A DNA stretch of 64,000 bases, from NCBI RefSeq assembly GCF_004799495.1, contig NZ_SSMY01000008.1, positions 385,186 through 449,185 on the forward strand. Reading direction: 5' to 3'. The notes beneath the pieces were generated by a model, which worked only from the letters and a program-made list of their open reading frames with translations, did no database searches and was not told the DNA's origin. The position numbers were made by a program, and so were the translations under genes. The DNA is from Sphingomonas sp. Its GTDB lineage: Bacteria > Pseudomonadota > Alphaproteobacteria > Sphingomonadales > Sphingomonadaceae. This document shows positions 42,609 through 52,151 of this stretch, piece after piece (position 1 is the first letter of the stretch; every line of letters starts with the position of its first letter).

Positions 42609-43097
42609 ATGCGCGGCGGAATCTGGGTGCTCAACATCATGGCCGCGATCTGGGGCGTGGCCGCGGTCAGGATGGGACAGCTGCCCGAATGGCTCGCGGT
42701 CGTGCCGATCGCGATTTCGGCCGGCTTGCTGTTCTGGGCAAGCCGGCAACCGGTCGGGACCGGCAGTCCGGTCGAGGGCGACCATGTGGGGCGCGTGGTG
42801 GGGATTGCGACGGCGGTCGAGGGCGTCGCGATCTTCCTGGTCGCCAACGTGCTGATCAACCTGCACGTGCCGACCGTGGTAATGCCCGCGATCGCGATCA
42901 TCGTCGGGCTGCACTTCCTGCCGCTCGCGCGGTGGATCCCGGTGCCGCTCTATTACCGCACCGGCGCGGCGCTGATCGTGGTCGGGTTGGCCGTTTTGTT
43001 CTTTCCGGTGGCCGACCGCTCACTCGCAACCGGGACCGCCGCGGCGCTGATATTGTGGGCGAGCGGCGTGCTGCTGGTCCGCGGCGGGCGCGGCTAA
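42609..43097 (+). CDS. small polytopic membrane protein of unknown function
   Basis: 162 aa, almost entirely hydrophobic, with five predicted segments (about 5-22, 28-46, 62-84, 88-105, 112-157). No motif tells a function. The family looks like generic sphingomonad inner-membrane proteins. AAGGGGGACGACGA precedes the ATG. It is the only plus-strand gene in this housekeeping block apart from the GIY-YIG insert, and it overlaps the rbfA stop. Confidence 0.75.
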   Translation: MRGGIWVLNIMAAIWGVAAVRMGQLPEWLAVVPIAISAGLLFWASRQPVGTGSPVEGDHVGRVVGIATAVEGVAIFLVANVLINLHVPTVVMPAIAIIVGLHFLPLARWIPVPLYYRTGAALIVVGLAVLFFPVADRSLATGTAAALILWASGVLLVRGGRG

Positions 43098-43480
43098 TCG
43101 TCGGTTTCGAGATCGCGCGCGACGTGCGGGTCGCGCAGCAGCGTGTCGATATGGTGCCCCTCGTCGAAGCTTTCGTCGGCGAGGAATTTGAGCCGGGCCG
43201 CATATTTCATCTTCACGCGATGCGCGACCTCGCGCTGGAGGTAGGCGGTATTGGTCCTGAGTGCCTTGAGCACTGCCTCCTCGTCCTTCCCCAGCAACGG
43301 CTTCACGAACACCGTCGCGTGGCGCAGGTCGGGCGACATCCGGACTTCGGTGACCGAGACCATGTGGCTGGCGAGCGTTTCGTCGTGGACGTCGCCGCGT
43401 TGGAGGATTTCCGACAATATGTGGCGTACCTGCTCGCCGACGCGCAGCGTGCGGACGGACTTTTCCTGAGGTTCTTTCAT
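43094..43480 (-). CDS. rbfA: ribosome-binding factor A
   Basis: 128 aa KH-like 30S maturation factor. [40 protein letters not shown] and [17 protein letters not shown]...GHHIDTLL are the conserved stretches. Follows infB as usual, but with a 145-bp gap filled by a palindromic repeat. Confidence 0.95.
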   Translation of the reverse strand: MKEPQEKSVRTLRVGEQVRHILSEILQRGDVHDETLASHMVSVTEVRMSPDLRHATVFVKPLLGKDEEAVLKALRTNTAYLQREVAHRVKMKYAARLKFLADESFDEGHHIDTLLRDPHVARDLETDD

Positions 43481-43483
43481 ATT

Positions 43484-43618
43484 CCCTCTCCCGGCGGGAG
43501 AGGGTGGGGCCCGCTCGGCGAAGCCGAGTGGGAGGGTGAGGGCAGCCTAAGGCGCCGTCACCTACCCTCACCCTTCCGCCGCTTCACGGCTCCCTCCCTC
43601 TCCCAACGGGAGAGGGAG
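43484..43618. repeat. palindromic repeat between infB and rbfA
   Basis: The outer pair CCCTCTCCC-GGCGGGAGAGGG and CCCTCTCCCAACGGGAGAGGG are each hairpins and inverted relative to each other, with CGCTCGGCGAAGCCGAG and a GGGTGAGGG/CCCTCACCC pair inside. It is a third family of composite palindromes, about 135 bp, set in a conserved operon joint. The hairpin at 59164-59185 has the same core. Confidence 0.75.
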
Positions 43619-43625
43619 CAAGTAA

Positions 43626-46247
43626 TTACAGCGTCCGCTCGCGCATCTCGACCTCGAAGGTTTCGAGGAAGTCGCCCGGCTTGATATCGACGAAGTTCTG
43701 GCTGAACGTCACGCCGCACTCCAGGCCCGCGCGGACTTCGGCCACATCGTCCTTGAAGCGCCGCAGCGACGCGATCTCGCCGGTGTAGATGATGACGTCG
43801 TCGCGCGTGATGCGCGCCTTGAGCGCCTTCCTGATGACGCCTTCGGTGACGAGCAGACCCGCCGCCTTGCCGTGCTTGCCCGCCGAGAACACCTCACGGA
43901 TTTCGGCGCGGCCGACGACCGTCTCGAACGCTTCCGGTCCGAGCTCGCCCGCCATGCCGGCGCGGATTTCGTCGGTCAGTTCGTAAATCACGTCATAGTA
44001 CTTCAGCGCGACCTTCTGCCGGTCGGCGATCTCGCGTGCCTTGGCGTTGGCGCGGACGTTGAAGCCGATGATCGGCGCGCCCGAAGCACCCGCCAGCGTC
44101 ACGTCGCTCTCGGTGATACCGCCGACCCCCGAATGGAGCACGCGCGCCTTAATCAAATCGGTCGAGATCTTGTTGATCGCGCCCACGATCGCCTCGACCG
44201 TCCCCTGCGTGTCGGCCTTGACCACCAGCGGATATTCGATCGCCTGCTTTTCCTTGAGCGCGGAGAACATCGAATCGAGGCTGGCGGGCGCGTTGGTCGT
44301 GCGCTTCGCCTGGATCACCCCGGCGCGGTATGCCGCGACTTCGCGCGCGCGCGCTTCGTTCTCGACCACCTGCAACTGGTCGCCGGCGCCCGGCACGCCG
44401 GTCATGCCGAGGATCTCGACCGGCATCGACGGGCCGGCTTCCTTCAACTGCATGCCCTTGTCGTTGACGAGCGCACGAACCTTGCCGCTTTCGGCACCGA
44501 TCACGAACACGTCGCCGACCTTGAGCGTGCCGCGCGTGACGAGCACGGTCGCGACCGGCCCGCGGCCCTTGTCGAGCTTGGCCTCGATCACCGTGCCTTC
44601 GGCGGCGCGGTCAGGGTTGGCCTTGAGTTCGAGCAGTTCGGCCTGGAGCTGGATCTTCTCGATCAGCTGGTCGAGCCCGGTCTTCTTGGTCGCGGAGACC
44701 TCGACGTCCTGCGTCTCGCCGCCCATCGCCTCGACCTGGACGTCATGCTCGAGCAAGCGCTCGCGCACACGCTGGGCATTGGCTTCGGGCTTGTCGATCT
44801 TGTTGATCGCGACGATCATCGGGACGCCCGCCGCCTTGGTGTGGTTGATCGCTTCGATCGTCTGCGGCATCAGCCCGTCGTCGGCCGCCACCACCAGCAC
44901 GACGATGTCGGTGACGTTGGCGCCGCGCGCGCGCATTTCGCTGAACGCTTCGTGGCCCGGCGTGTCGAGGAAGGTGATCTTCGACTTGTCCTTCAGCGTG
45001 ACCTGATACGCGCCGATGTGCTGGGTGATGCCGCCGGCCTCGCCCTTGACCACGTCGGTACCGCGCAGCGCGTCGAGCAGCGAGGTCTTGCCATGATCGA
45101 CATGGCCCATGATCGTGACCACCGGGGGACGGGGTTTCAGCGTCTCGGGCGCGTCCACCTCGATATCCGCCGCGAGGTCGACGTCGCTGTCGGACACGCG
45201 CGTGATGTTGTGGCCGAATTCGGTCACGAGCAGCTCGGCGGTGTCCTGGTCGATCGTCTGCGTCAGCGTGACGGGCATGCCCATCTTGAACAGCGCTTTC
45301 ACCAGGTCCGCGCCCTTCTCCGCCATGCGGATCGCGAGTTCCTGGACGGTGATCGATTCGGGGACCGCGACGTCGCGGACCTGCTTGGCCTGCGCCTCGC
45401 GCGGGCCGCCCATCCGGCGATGTTCCTTCTCACGTGCTCGCTTGAGCGCGGCGAGCGAACGGGCGCGCGCGCCGTCTTCGCCACCGAGCGCGCGGTTGAC
45501 CGTCAGCTTGCCGCCGCGGCGTTCGTCGCCGGTGCGCCCGCGCGCGGCGGGGCGCTGCGGTTGCGCGACTTCGGCGGTGCGGCGCGGAGTGGCCTGGCCG
45601 CTCGGCAGCGCGCGAGGCGCGGACGCCTCGGCAGCCGGGGCAGGCGCCGGCTTAGGGGCCGGCTTGGGGATTTCGGGACGCGCGACCGGCGAGAAGCGGC
45701 GCGGCGCGGGCATCGACGGGTCGAGCTCGAGCGCGACGATCGGCGCAGGCGCGGCGGGCGGTGTCGGCTCAGGCGCCGGTTCGGGGGCGGCAACAGCGAT
45801 CTCTGGCTCGGGCGCCTTGTCGCCGGGGGCGGTGCCGGCCGGATTCTTGGCGCGCTCGTCGGCGCGGCGCTTTTCCTCTTCGGCGGCGGCGTGGCGCTCG
45901 GCATCCTCGCGGCGGCGTGCATCCTCGAGCGCGCTCATCCGCTGCTCTTCGGCCTCGCGCAGCAATTGTGCCTGGCGTTCCTGCGCCGACAGTTGCGGTG
46001 CGGCGGGGGCGCGCGGCGCTTCGGGCGCGCGGGCCTCGACCGGCGCAGGCGCGGGCGCTTCGGCGACCGGGGTTTCGGCGGGCGCGGCGCCCGGGCCGAG
46101 CACGCGGCGGCGCTTCACCTCGACCACGACGGTGTTCGACCGCCCGTGGCTGAAGCTCTGCTTCACCTTGCCGGTTTCGACCGTGCGCTTCAGCCCCAGC
46201 GGCTGGCGCATGCCGAGTTTCGGCTTTTCGTTATCGGTGTCGCTCAC
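43626..46247 (-). CDS. infB: translation initiation factor IF-2
   Basis: 873 aa GTPase that brings initiator tRNA to the 30S subunit. GTG start overlapping the ylxR stop. A long Ala/Pro/Glu-rich low-complexity N-terminus (to about residue 330) is followed by the IF2 N domain, then GTP motifs [17 protein letters not shown] and NKIDKP, and the C-terminal tRNA-binding domains. The length is typical of alphaproteobacteria. Part of rimP-nusA-ylxR-infB-rbfA. Confidence 0.98.
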   Translation of the reverse strand: MSDTDNEKPKLGMRQPLGLKRTVETGKVKQSFSHGRSNTVVVEVKRRRVLGPGAAPAETPVAEAPAPAPVEARAPEAPRAPAAPQLSAQERQAQLLREAEEQRMSALEDARRREDAERHAAAEEEKRRADERAKNPAGTAPGDKAPEPEIAVAAPEPAPEPTPPAAPAPIVALELDPSMPAPRRFSPVARPEIPKPAPKPAPAPAAEASAPRALPSGQATPRRTAEVAQPQRPAARGRTGDERRGGKLTVNRALGGEDGARARSLAALKRAREKEHRRMGGPREAQAKQVRDVAVPESITVQELAIRMAEKGADLVKALFKMGMPVTLTQTIDQDTAELLVTEFGHNITRVSDSDVDLAADIEVDAPETLKPRPPVVTIMGHVDHGKTSLLDALRGTDVVKGEAGGITQHIGAYQVTLKDKSKITFLDTPGHEAFSEMRARGANVTDIVVLVVAADDGLMPQTIEAINHTKAAGVPMIVAINKIDKPEANAQRVRERLLEHDVQVEAMGGETQDVEVSATKKTGLDQLIEKIQLQAELLELKANPDRAAEGTVIEAKLDKGRGPVATVLVTRGTLKVGDVFVIGAESGKVRALVNDKGMQLKEAGPSMPVEILGMTGVPGAGDQLQVVENEARAREVAAYRAGVIQAKRTTNAPASLDSMFSALKEKQAIEYPLVVKADTQGTVEAIVGAINKISTDLIKARVLHSGVGGITESDVTLAGASGAPIIGFNVRANAKAREIADRQKVALKYYDVIYELTDEIRAGMAGELGPEAFETVVGRAEIREVFSAGKHGKAAGLLVTEGVIRKALKARITRDDVIIYTGEIASLRRFKDDVAEVRAGLECGVTFSQNFVDIKPGDFLETFEVEMRERTL

Positions 46248-46945
46248 GCAAAATCCTCATCGTCTGCGGCCGTGTCTGCCTCCGCGGGAAGCGCCGATGC
46301 GCCCTGCGAGGCCGTTTCGCAAGGCGTAGGAGTCAAATCAGGGCCGATAAAATGCCGCCAGCGATCCAGCGTATCCTGTACGCGGACCGCCGCAGCGGGG
46401 TCGGTCACGGCGACATGTACCACATTTTCGCGGCCAAGCGCCAAGGACAATATGGTGCGCGGCACCGGGAGCGCCAAGCCCCCTTCGCCCGACCCTTCGC
46501 GATCGCGGCCGACGCGCCATGCCTGGGCGAGCTTGCCCGCGCCATCGGGGCGCGCGTCGCTGGCGTGGAGCAGCAGGTGGACCTGGCCCGAGCGGAGCGC
46601 GGCATCGATCTTCGCGGTGCCGGTCAGGATGTGGCCCGCTTTCGCCTCCAGCCCCAGCCGGTCGAGGAACTGGCGCTCGAGCTGCTCGGCAATCATCGCC
46701 GAGAGATCGGCGGGAATGGCAATCTCGCCCGTCTTGAACGCGCGCGCGAGCGCGCCCTTCAGCTTGCCCCTGGCGATCGCGGCATCAAGCGTCGCGCGGT
46801 CGACCCCGATCCACGCGCCGCGCCCCGGTGCCTTGGCGCGGATATCGGGCAGCACCCGGCCGTCCGGCGCCAGCGCCAGACGGATCAATCCATCGCGCGA
46901 CCCATGTTCGCGCGACAGGATGCAGGTACGGGTCGGGTCAACCAT
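46244..46945 (-). CDS. ylxR: YlxR/DUF448 RNA-binding protein with L7Ae-like C-terminal half
   Basis: 233 aa. The N-terminal YlxR domain (TRTCILSREHGSRDGLIRLA, GRGAWIGVD) is followed by a ribosomal L7Ae-like region (GLEAKAGHILTGTAKIDAAL...HLLLHASD), the longer form usual in alphaproteobacteria. Encoded between nusA and infB as nearly everywhere. The ATG at 46945 was chosen; the frame extends into the adjacent inverted repeat, which is unlikely to be coding. Its stop overlaps the infB GTG. Confidence 0.88.
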   Translation of the reverse strand: MVDPTRTCILSREHGSRDGLIRLALAPDGRVLPDIRAKAPGRGAWIGVDRATLDAAIARGKLKGALARAFKTGEIAIPADLSAMIAEQLERQFLDRLGLEAKAGHILTGTAKIDAALRSGQVHLLLHASDARPDGAGKLAQAWRVGRDREGSGEGGLALPVPRTILSLALGRENVVHVAVTDPAAAVRVQDTLDRWRHFIGPDLTPTPCETASQGASALPAEADTAADDEDFA

Positions 46946-46964
46946 CGGCGCCACACCCCCTGCC

Positions 46965-47374
46965 GTCATCCCGGCCTTGAGCCGGGACCCATGGTTCGGA
47001 ACTCCCGCCGGCATGAGAGAGCGCAGCCCGTGCGTCTACATTATGGCGAGCGGCCACTACGGCACGCTCTACACCGGCGCGACCGCCGACATCGTCGCGC
47101 GCGTCCTCCAGCACCGCGAAGGCACATTCGACGGCTTTACCAAGGAACATGGTTGCACGCGGCTGGTCTGGTTCGACACCACCGCGACAATGGACGATGC
47201 CTTTACCGCGGAGAAGCGGACCAAGCGCTGGCGCCGCGACTGGAAGATCGTGCTGATCGAGCGCGACAACCCAAATTGGGACGATCTGGCGATCAGCCTC
47301 GGATTGCCGCCGATCGCGAAATCGTGATCGGCGGACACGGGGCGCCATAGGCCCCGGCTCAAGGCCGGGGTGAC
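46965..47374. mobile_element. 410-bp cassette: GIY-YIG nuclease gene between 30-bp inverted repeats
   Basis: The left end (46965-46994, GTCATCCCGGCC...GGGACCCATGG) and the right end (47345-47374, CCATAGGCCCC...GGCCGGGGTGAC) are inverted copies with four mismatches. Each contains its own CCGG-based hairpin around TTGAG. The only gene inside is the GIY-YIG ORF. The cassette sits in the nusA-ylxR gap of the rimP-rbfA operon, with its gene antisense to the operon. The same end type bounds the element inside hrpB. Mobility is inferred from structure and position. Confidence 0.7.
47013..47327 (+). CDS. GIY-YIG nuclease-domain protein (UPF0213/URI type)
   Basis: 104 aa, a single GIY-YIG domain: CVYIMASGHYGTLYTG (Y9-I-M ... 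L-Y-T-G22), R30 in IVARVLQHREG, E67 in AFTAEKRTKRWRR as the metal-binding glutamate, and N88 in DNPNWDDL. All residues expected for catalysis are there. No extra DNA-binding domain. It lies antisense in a conserved minus-strand operon and is bounded by inverted repeats, like a cassette. Confidence 0.9.
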   Translation: MRERSPCVYIMASGHYGTLYTGATADIVARVLQHREGTFDGFTKEHGCTRLVWFDTTATMDDAFTAEKRTKRWRRDWKIVLIERDNPNWDDLAISLGLPPIAKS

Positions 47375-47409
47375 GGATTGGCTGGTGACTGCTGGGGCGA
47401 CCTAGCGTG

Positions 47410-49026
47410 TCATTGCGAGGATTCCGCATGTGCGTCCTCCCCGTCAGCCGCGGGCTCGTCTTCGAACCAGTGCGCGCGCGCGGCCATGATGATCTCGTTG
47501 CCCTGCTCTTCGGTCAGCCCGTATTCGCCGAGCACCCCGCCTTTGTGCTCGGGGCGCTTGGGGGCGTCCTCGGCGCGGCGGCGCGGTTCCTGGCGCTTCT
47601 TTTCGATCAGTTCGTCGGTCGCGAGGTCGGCCAAGTCGTCGAGCTCCTTGATCCCGGCCTTGCCGAGCGTGACGAGCATCGCCTCGGTCATATAGGGCAT
47701 CGCAGCGAGATCGTCCGACACGCCGAGCGCCTTGCGCTCCTCGCGGTTTGCGGCGTCGCGGCGTTCGAGCGCTTCGCCCGCGCGGCTCTGCAGCTCGGCG
47801 GCGAGGTCCTCGTCGAAACCTTCGATCGTGGCGATTTCGTCGGCCTCGACATAGGCGACTTCCTCGAGGCTGCCGAAGCCCTCGGCGACCAGCAGCTGCG
47901 CGAGCGTCTCGTCGACGTCGAGCTCGTTCTGGAACATCTCGGTGCGCTCGAGGAATTCGCGCTGGCGCTTCTCGCTCGCGTCCTGCTCGGTCAGAATGTC
48001 GATCGCCTTGGCGGTCAATTGCGAGGCGAGGCGGACGTTCTGCCCGCGGCGGCCGATCGCGAGGCTGAGTTGATCGTCGGGGACGACCACCTCGATCCGG
48101 TCCTCTTCCTCGTCGATCACGACGCGGCTGACGCTGGCCGGCTGGAGCGCGTTGACGACGAAGGTCGCGGTATCCTCCGACCAGGGGATGATGTCGATCT
48201 TCTCGCCCTGCATTTCCTGCACGACCGCCTGGACGCGGCTGCCCTTCATGCCGACGCACGCGCCGACCGGGTCGATCGAGGAATCGTGAGAGATGACGCC
48301 GATCTTGGCGCGGCTGCCCGGATCGCGCGCGGCGGCCTTGATCTCGATGATGCCGTCGTAGATTTCGGGCACCTCCTGCGCGAACAGCTTCTTCATGAAG
48401 TCGGGGTGCGCGCGGCTGAGGAAGATCTGCGGGCCCCGGTTCTCACGGCGGACGTTGAGGATCAGGCTGCGGATACGGTCGTTGACACGCACCACCTCGC
48501 GCGGGATCTGCGCATCGCGGCGGATGACGCCCTCGGCACGCCCCAGATCGACCACGACATGGCCGAACTCGACGCGCTTGACCACGCCGGTGATGATCTC
48601 GCCCATGCGGTCCTTGAACTCTTCATACTGGCGCTCGCGCTCGGCGTCGCGGACCTTCTGGAAGATGACCTGCTTGGCGGCCTGCGCGGCGATGCGGCCG
48701 AACTCGATCGGGGGCAGCGGATCGACGATGAAGTCGCCGATCGCGGCGTCGGCCTGAAGCTTCTGCGCGCCCTTCAGGTCGACCTGCGTGAAGTAATTGT
48801 CGACCGCCTCGACCACTTCGACGACACGCCACAGGCGGAGGTCGCCGGTGTTCGGGTCGAGCTTCGCGCGGATGTCGTTCTCGGCGCCATAGCGAGCCTT
48901 GGCGGCGCGCTGGATCGCGTCCTCCATCGCCTCGATCACGATGCCCTTGTCGATCATCTTCTCGGTCGCGACCGCATTGGCGATGGCGATCAGCTCGGCA
49001 CGGTTGGCGGTAACGGCGGTGGCCAT
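47410..49026 (-). CDS. nusA: transcription termination/antitermination factor NusA
   Basis: 538 aa. N-terminal RNA-polymerase-binding domain (ANAVATEKMIDKGIVIEAME), then S1, KH1 and KH2 (DPVGACVGMKGSRVQAVVQE, LAIGRRGQNVRLASQL) and two C-terminal acidic helical repeats with a Glu-rich end. The ATG overlaps the rimP stop (TGATG). It is separated from ylxR by the GIY-YIG cassette, unlike the usual tight joint. Confidence 0.97.
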   Translation of the reverse strand: MATAVTANRAELIAIANAVATEKMIDKGIVIEAMEDAIQRAAKARYGAENDIRAKLDPNTGDLRLWRVVEVVEAVDNYFTQVDLKGAQKLQADAAIGDFIVDPLPPIEFGRIAAQAAKQVIFQKVRDAERERQYEEFKDRMGEIITGVVKRVEFGHVVVDLGRAEGVIRRDAQIPREVVRVNDRIRSLILNVRRENRGPQIFLSRAHPDFMKKLFAQEVPEIYDGIIEIKAAARDPGSRAKIGVISHDSSIDPVGACVGMKGSRVQAVVQEMQGEKIDIIPWSEDTATFVVNALQPASVSRVVIDEEEDRIEVVVPDDQLSLAIGRRGQNVRLASQLTAKAIDILTEQDASEKRQREFLERTEMFQNELDVDETLAQLLVAEGFGSLEEVAYVEADEIATIEGFDEDLAAELQSRAGEALERRDAANREERKALGVSDDLAAMPYMTEAMLVTLGKAGIKELDDLADLATDELIEKKRQEPRRRAEDAPKRPEHKGGVLGEYGLTEEQGNEIIMAARAHWFEDEPAADGEDAHAESSQ

Positions 49027-49556
49027 CAATCCTGTCCTTCTTCTTCGAATTCTTCGGCGCCCTCGTCGTTGAGGGGCGCGGTTGCGGCTAGTAACTTGTC
49101 GGTGATCGTGAGCTTGGCGTCGGCGACCTGGTCGAACCCGATCGTCATGCTGCCATGCTTGTGCATGTCGACGGTGATGCGGTCGCCGTCGACGCCGGCA
49201 AGGTCGCCGGTCAATTGCTTGCGGCCATCGATTTCTTGCGCCAGCTTGATCCGCGCTTCGTGCCCCGCCCAGTCGGCGAAGTCCTGCAGGCGCGTCAGCG
49301 GGCGGTCGATCCCGGGCGACGACACTTCGAGGCGGTACGCGTCCTCGATCGGATCGATCTCGTCGAACTTGTCCGAGATGCGGCGCGACAGATCGGCGCA
49401 ATCGTCAATCGTCAGCTGGCGCGTCTCGGGGCGTTCGGCCATCACTTGCAGCGTGCGGTCGTCGCCGCTGCCGAACATCCGCACGCGCACGAGGTCGAAG
49501 CCGAGCGCTTGCGCCTCGGGCTCGATCAATTGCGTCAGTCGGGCGATGTCCGCCAT
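49026..49556 (-). CDS. rimP: ribosome maturation factor RimP
   Basis: 176 aa 30S assembly factor. LGFDLVRVRMFGSGDDRTLQ, DDCADLSRRISDKFDE, YRLEVSSPGIDRPLTRLQDF and a C-terminal SH3-like domain are as expected. The ATG giving MADIARLTQLIEPEA is the conserved start; the open frame above it is the leader. First gene of the rimP-nusA-ylxR-infB-rbfA operon, divergent from the phospholipase-C-like gene. Confidence 0.95.
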   Translation of the reverse strand: MADIARLTQLIEPEAQALGFDLVRVRMFGSGDDRTLQVMAERPETRQLTIDDCADLSRRISDKFDEIDPIEDAYRLEVSSPGIDRPLTRLQDFADWAGHEARIKLAQEIDGRKQLTGDLAGVDGDRITVDMHKHGSMTIGFDQVADAKLTITDKLLAATAPLNDEGAEEFEEEGQD

Positions 49557-49749
49557 GCGTGGTCCAGATAAGCAGGTTCGGCGCCGGAAGCGGAAGCCTC
49601 CGACCTCTTCACCTGGCGATGTAGAGATTGTGGCGATGATATAAGCCGGTCCGCGGGCGAGGGCAAGGAGGTTCGAAACATAGACGAATTTGATTTGATG
49701 TCGGCGAGTCTGACAGTAATATCGCTTGCGGGCAAATATCGGGGGCAAG

Positions 49750-50898
49750 ATGCGCAGAGCATTATGGCTTTTTGTCGGTGCGATCGCGCTGTCATCGGCT
49801 GTCGCGGTCAATGGCTATACGGTCTCCACTTTTCCGGCGATTCACGAACGGCTCACCTATCTTTCCACCGCATGTGCAAAAGACAATAACGGGATCGATG
49901 AAGGCGACGGCCGCTTCCGCGTACATTGCGTATTCGACGACGCACGTTGGCGCGATTCGCAGATCGCGTCATTGGATTTCCGGCATCGCGACATAGGGAA
50001 CGTCGCCAAGCTCCTGAGGCTGCAACCGTTGGAGCGCGCGACGCGATGGAGCGACGATCCCGGCAACGCCGGCATGAAGCATCGCACGCTCGCCAAATAC
50101 GGTGCGTTGCTGAAGTTCGGCTGCAAGAAAAAGGATTATGTCGGGACGACCCTGTACGATGTCGGCCTGATGTGCAGCGGGCACTACGGCAAGCTCGGCT
50201 TCCTGCACGCAATGATGAGCAGCGACGATTGGCAGCGGATGAGCGGCCTGGCCTATGTTCCACGCATATCAGGCGAGCAAGCGCGCGACAGAACGCGCGA
50301 CAAAATCCTCGCATGGGCGGCCTTCACCTACGATGTCGCGGTCGGCAAACAAACGCTCGGTCAGCCGGTATGCGAAGCGATCACGTCAAGCACGGCCTAT
50401 GCAGCACTGACCGACGCGTTTCGCGACAATCTCGACAAACCGGCATTCTGCACCGGTCGCGCCGACACCTGGACGGTCGGGCGTTTTTTCACGTTCTTTT
50501 GCGTCAATCCGAGTCTGAACGAACCCTGCGGTGCCATTGACAATGCCGACGACAATGCCACCCGTACCAACGCCGAGGGCGCCCTCCTTCACATGATTCA
50601 GGACAGCTATTCGCAAAGCCATGTGCGGCGGCTGCGATATGGCCAGTCGAGCGGATCGCCGTCGCCCGCTGCCATCGTTTGTACGGCACCGCTGGTTTAT
50701 TATTATTACGATCCAAGCAATCGCATATATCACAGTTCCTACGACGAAGAGCCGTGGGTCGATGCCGTGTCGTGCAGCGGCGGCGCGGTCGACGACCCGG
50801 TCAGCGCCGGGGCGACATTGATATCGATGCTACGCGCGGGCCGTCCCTCCACCGATTTCGTTACTTACCTGAAGCAGCACGTCTTCCCGACGCGCTGA
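49750..50898 (+). CDS. secreted protein with phospholipase C/P1-nuclease-like zinc motif (paralogue 1)
   Basis: 382 aa with an N-terminal signal peptide (LWLFVGAIALSSAVAVNG). H281-x3-D285-x5-H291 in LLHMIQDSYSQSHVRR has the exact spacing of the zinc ligands H118, D122 and H128 of B. cereus phospholipase C. Other likely ligands are H32 (IHERL), the D in RWSDDPG near 101-103, and H145/H153 in CSGHYGKLGFLHAM. At least eight Cys suggest disulfides. The second HxxxE ligand pair of the family is not seen. It could be a phospholipase, nuclease or something new. Paralogue of the next gene. GGGGGCAAG precedes the ATG. Confidence 0.7.
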   Translation: MRRALWLFVGAIALSSAVAVNGYTVSTFPAIHERLTYLSTACAKDNNGIDEGDGRFRVHCVFDDARWRDSQIASLDFRHRDIGNVAKLLRLQPLERATRWSDDPGNAGMKHRTLAKYGALLKFGCKKKDYVGTTLYDVGLMCSGHYGKLGFLHAMMSSDDWQRMSGLAYVPRISGEQARDRTRDKILAWAAFTYDVAVGKQTLGQPVCEAITSSTAYAALTDAFRDNLDKPAFCTGRADTWTVGRFFTFFCVNPSLNEPCGAIDNADDNATRTNAEGALLHMIQDSYSQSHVRRLRYGQSSGSPSPAAIVCTAPLVYYYYDPSNRIYHSSYDEEPWVDAVSCSGGAVDDPVSAGATLISMLRAGRPSTDFVTYLKQHVFPTR

Positions 50899-50994
50899 CG
50901 CGAACGCCTGCGCTTCACCCGACGGTCCGGACAGGCACTTCAATCGCAACGCGTTCCGGCGTAAGTAAAAGACCGGTCGAGGGGGGAGGGCAAC

Positions 50995-52095
50995 ATGCGC
51001 CGATACCTGCTTACGCTGGCGGTGCTGGCGACGATTCCGGCGCCGGGCGGCGGGTTTCAGATCGCCCCGCTCGATGCCGTCCACGAACGGCTCGCCTGGA
51101 TGAGCGAGCAATGCCTCGCGTCGGGCGTCGTCCCGGCGGGCGGGCGGATGCGCTGCCCGTTCGACGACGCCACGATCGCCGCGTCGATCCCGGCGGTATC
51201 GACCAAGCCCAAGGACCAGAAGGGGATCGAGGCCGCGGTGCGCTGGGGCGACGATCCGGGCCGCGCGACCGCGACGATGAGCACCGGGCAGACGGTCAAA
51301 TATCTCTTTCAACTGTCGCAGACCTGCGACGATCAGGTGGGAAAGAAGGGCGTCTTCGCGACCATCTATCGCGCGGGGCTGATGTGCAGCGGGCATTATG
51401 GGCGGCTCGGTTTCTTCCACGCGATGATGAGCGTTGACGACGCGGCGCTGATCGCCGCGGCGCCGTCCGATCCAGCCGTCAACGCACGGATGCAGCTGGT
51501 GACGCGCGACAAGATATTGGCCTGGACCGACTTCACCTACCGTGTCGCGACCGGCGCGGTCGCGCCCGACGCTTCGTTGTGCACGACGGTGTCGAAAGAT
51601 TCCATGCTCGCGCCGGTGTTCGACGACGGCGCCAAGTGCCGCGACGCCGATGCGGCGTGGACCGTGCGGCGCTTCTTCACCTTCAAATGCACCAACCCGC
51701 GGCTCGAAAAGCCGTGCGACACCGCACCCGAATCGGACGACGCGGCGGTGCGGCTCGCGGCGCTCGGCGCGCTGCTCCACACGATCCAGGACAGCTATGC
51801 GCAGGGGCATGTCCGGCGCCTCGACCCGCCGGCGCGCGATTACCGCAAGAACAAGCTGCTCCCCGTCATCGCGTGCGAACCGCCGAAGCAATATTTCTAT
51901 TACGACAAGGCGAACCGCGAGGACGGGCACGGCAGCGCCGACAGCGAACCGTCGGTCAGGATGTGCGGTCCCGCGGCGGTGGTCGACGACCCGGTCAGCG
52001 CCGGCGCGATGGCGCTGTGGATGGCGCGCGGGAACAAGCCGGCGAAGCTGTTCCGGGCGTATCTGACCGCGCGCGTCTTTCCGCTGCCGCGCTGA
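50995..52095 (+). CDS. secreted protein with phospholipase C/P1-nuclease-like zinc motif (paralogue 2)
   Basis: 366 aa, signal peptide LLTLAVLATIPAPGGG. Shares with paralogue 1 VHERLAWMS, RWGDDPGRA, LMCSGHYGRLGFFHAMMS, TRDKILAWTDFTY, the FF-T-F-x-C block, and LLHTIQDSYAQGHVRR with H262, D266 and H272, plus the final VVDDPVSAGA. A clear tandem duplicate, 96 bases downstream with its own GGGGGGAGGG site. Probably periplasmic and zinc-dependent; substrate unknown. The GC content is higher than in paralogue 1. Confidence 0.7.
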   Translation: MRRYLLTLAVLATIPAPGGGFQIAPLDAVHERLAWMSEQCLASGVVPAGGRMRCPFDDATIAASIPAVSTKPKDQKGIEAAVRWGDDPGRATATMSTGQTVKYLFQLSQTCDDQVGKKGVFATIYRAGLMCSGHYGRLGFFHAMMSVDDAALIAAAPSDPAVNARMQLVTRDKILAWTDFTYRVATGAVAPDASLCTTVSKDSMLAPVFDDGAKCRDADAAWTVRRFFTFKCTNPRLEKPCDTAPESDDAAVRLAALGALLHTIQDSYAQGHVRRLDPPARDYRKNKLLPVIACEPPKQYFYYDKANREDGHGSADSEPSVRMCGPAAVVDDPVSAGAMALWMARGNKPAKLFRAYLTARVFPLPR

Positions 52096-52151
52096 CGGAT
52101 CGAAATCGCGCGCCGGACGGTTGAGCGCGGGGACAGCGAGGTGAAAGGCGC

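Noticed and set aside
43872..47327. Very long open plus-strand frame antisense to infB and ylxR
   Set aside because: It is the shadow of the GC-rich infB coding frame, with low-complexity translation; only its last part, the GIY-YIG ORF, looks like a real gene.
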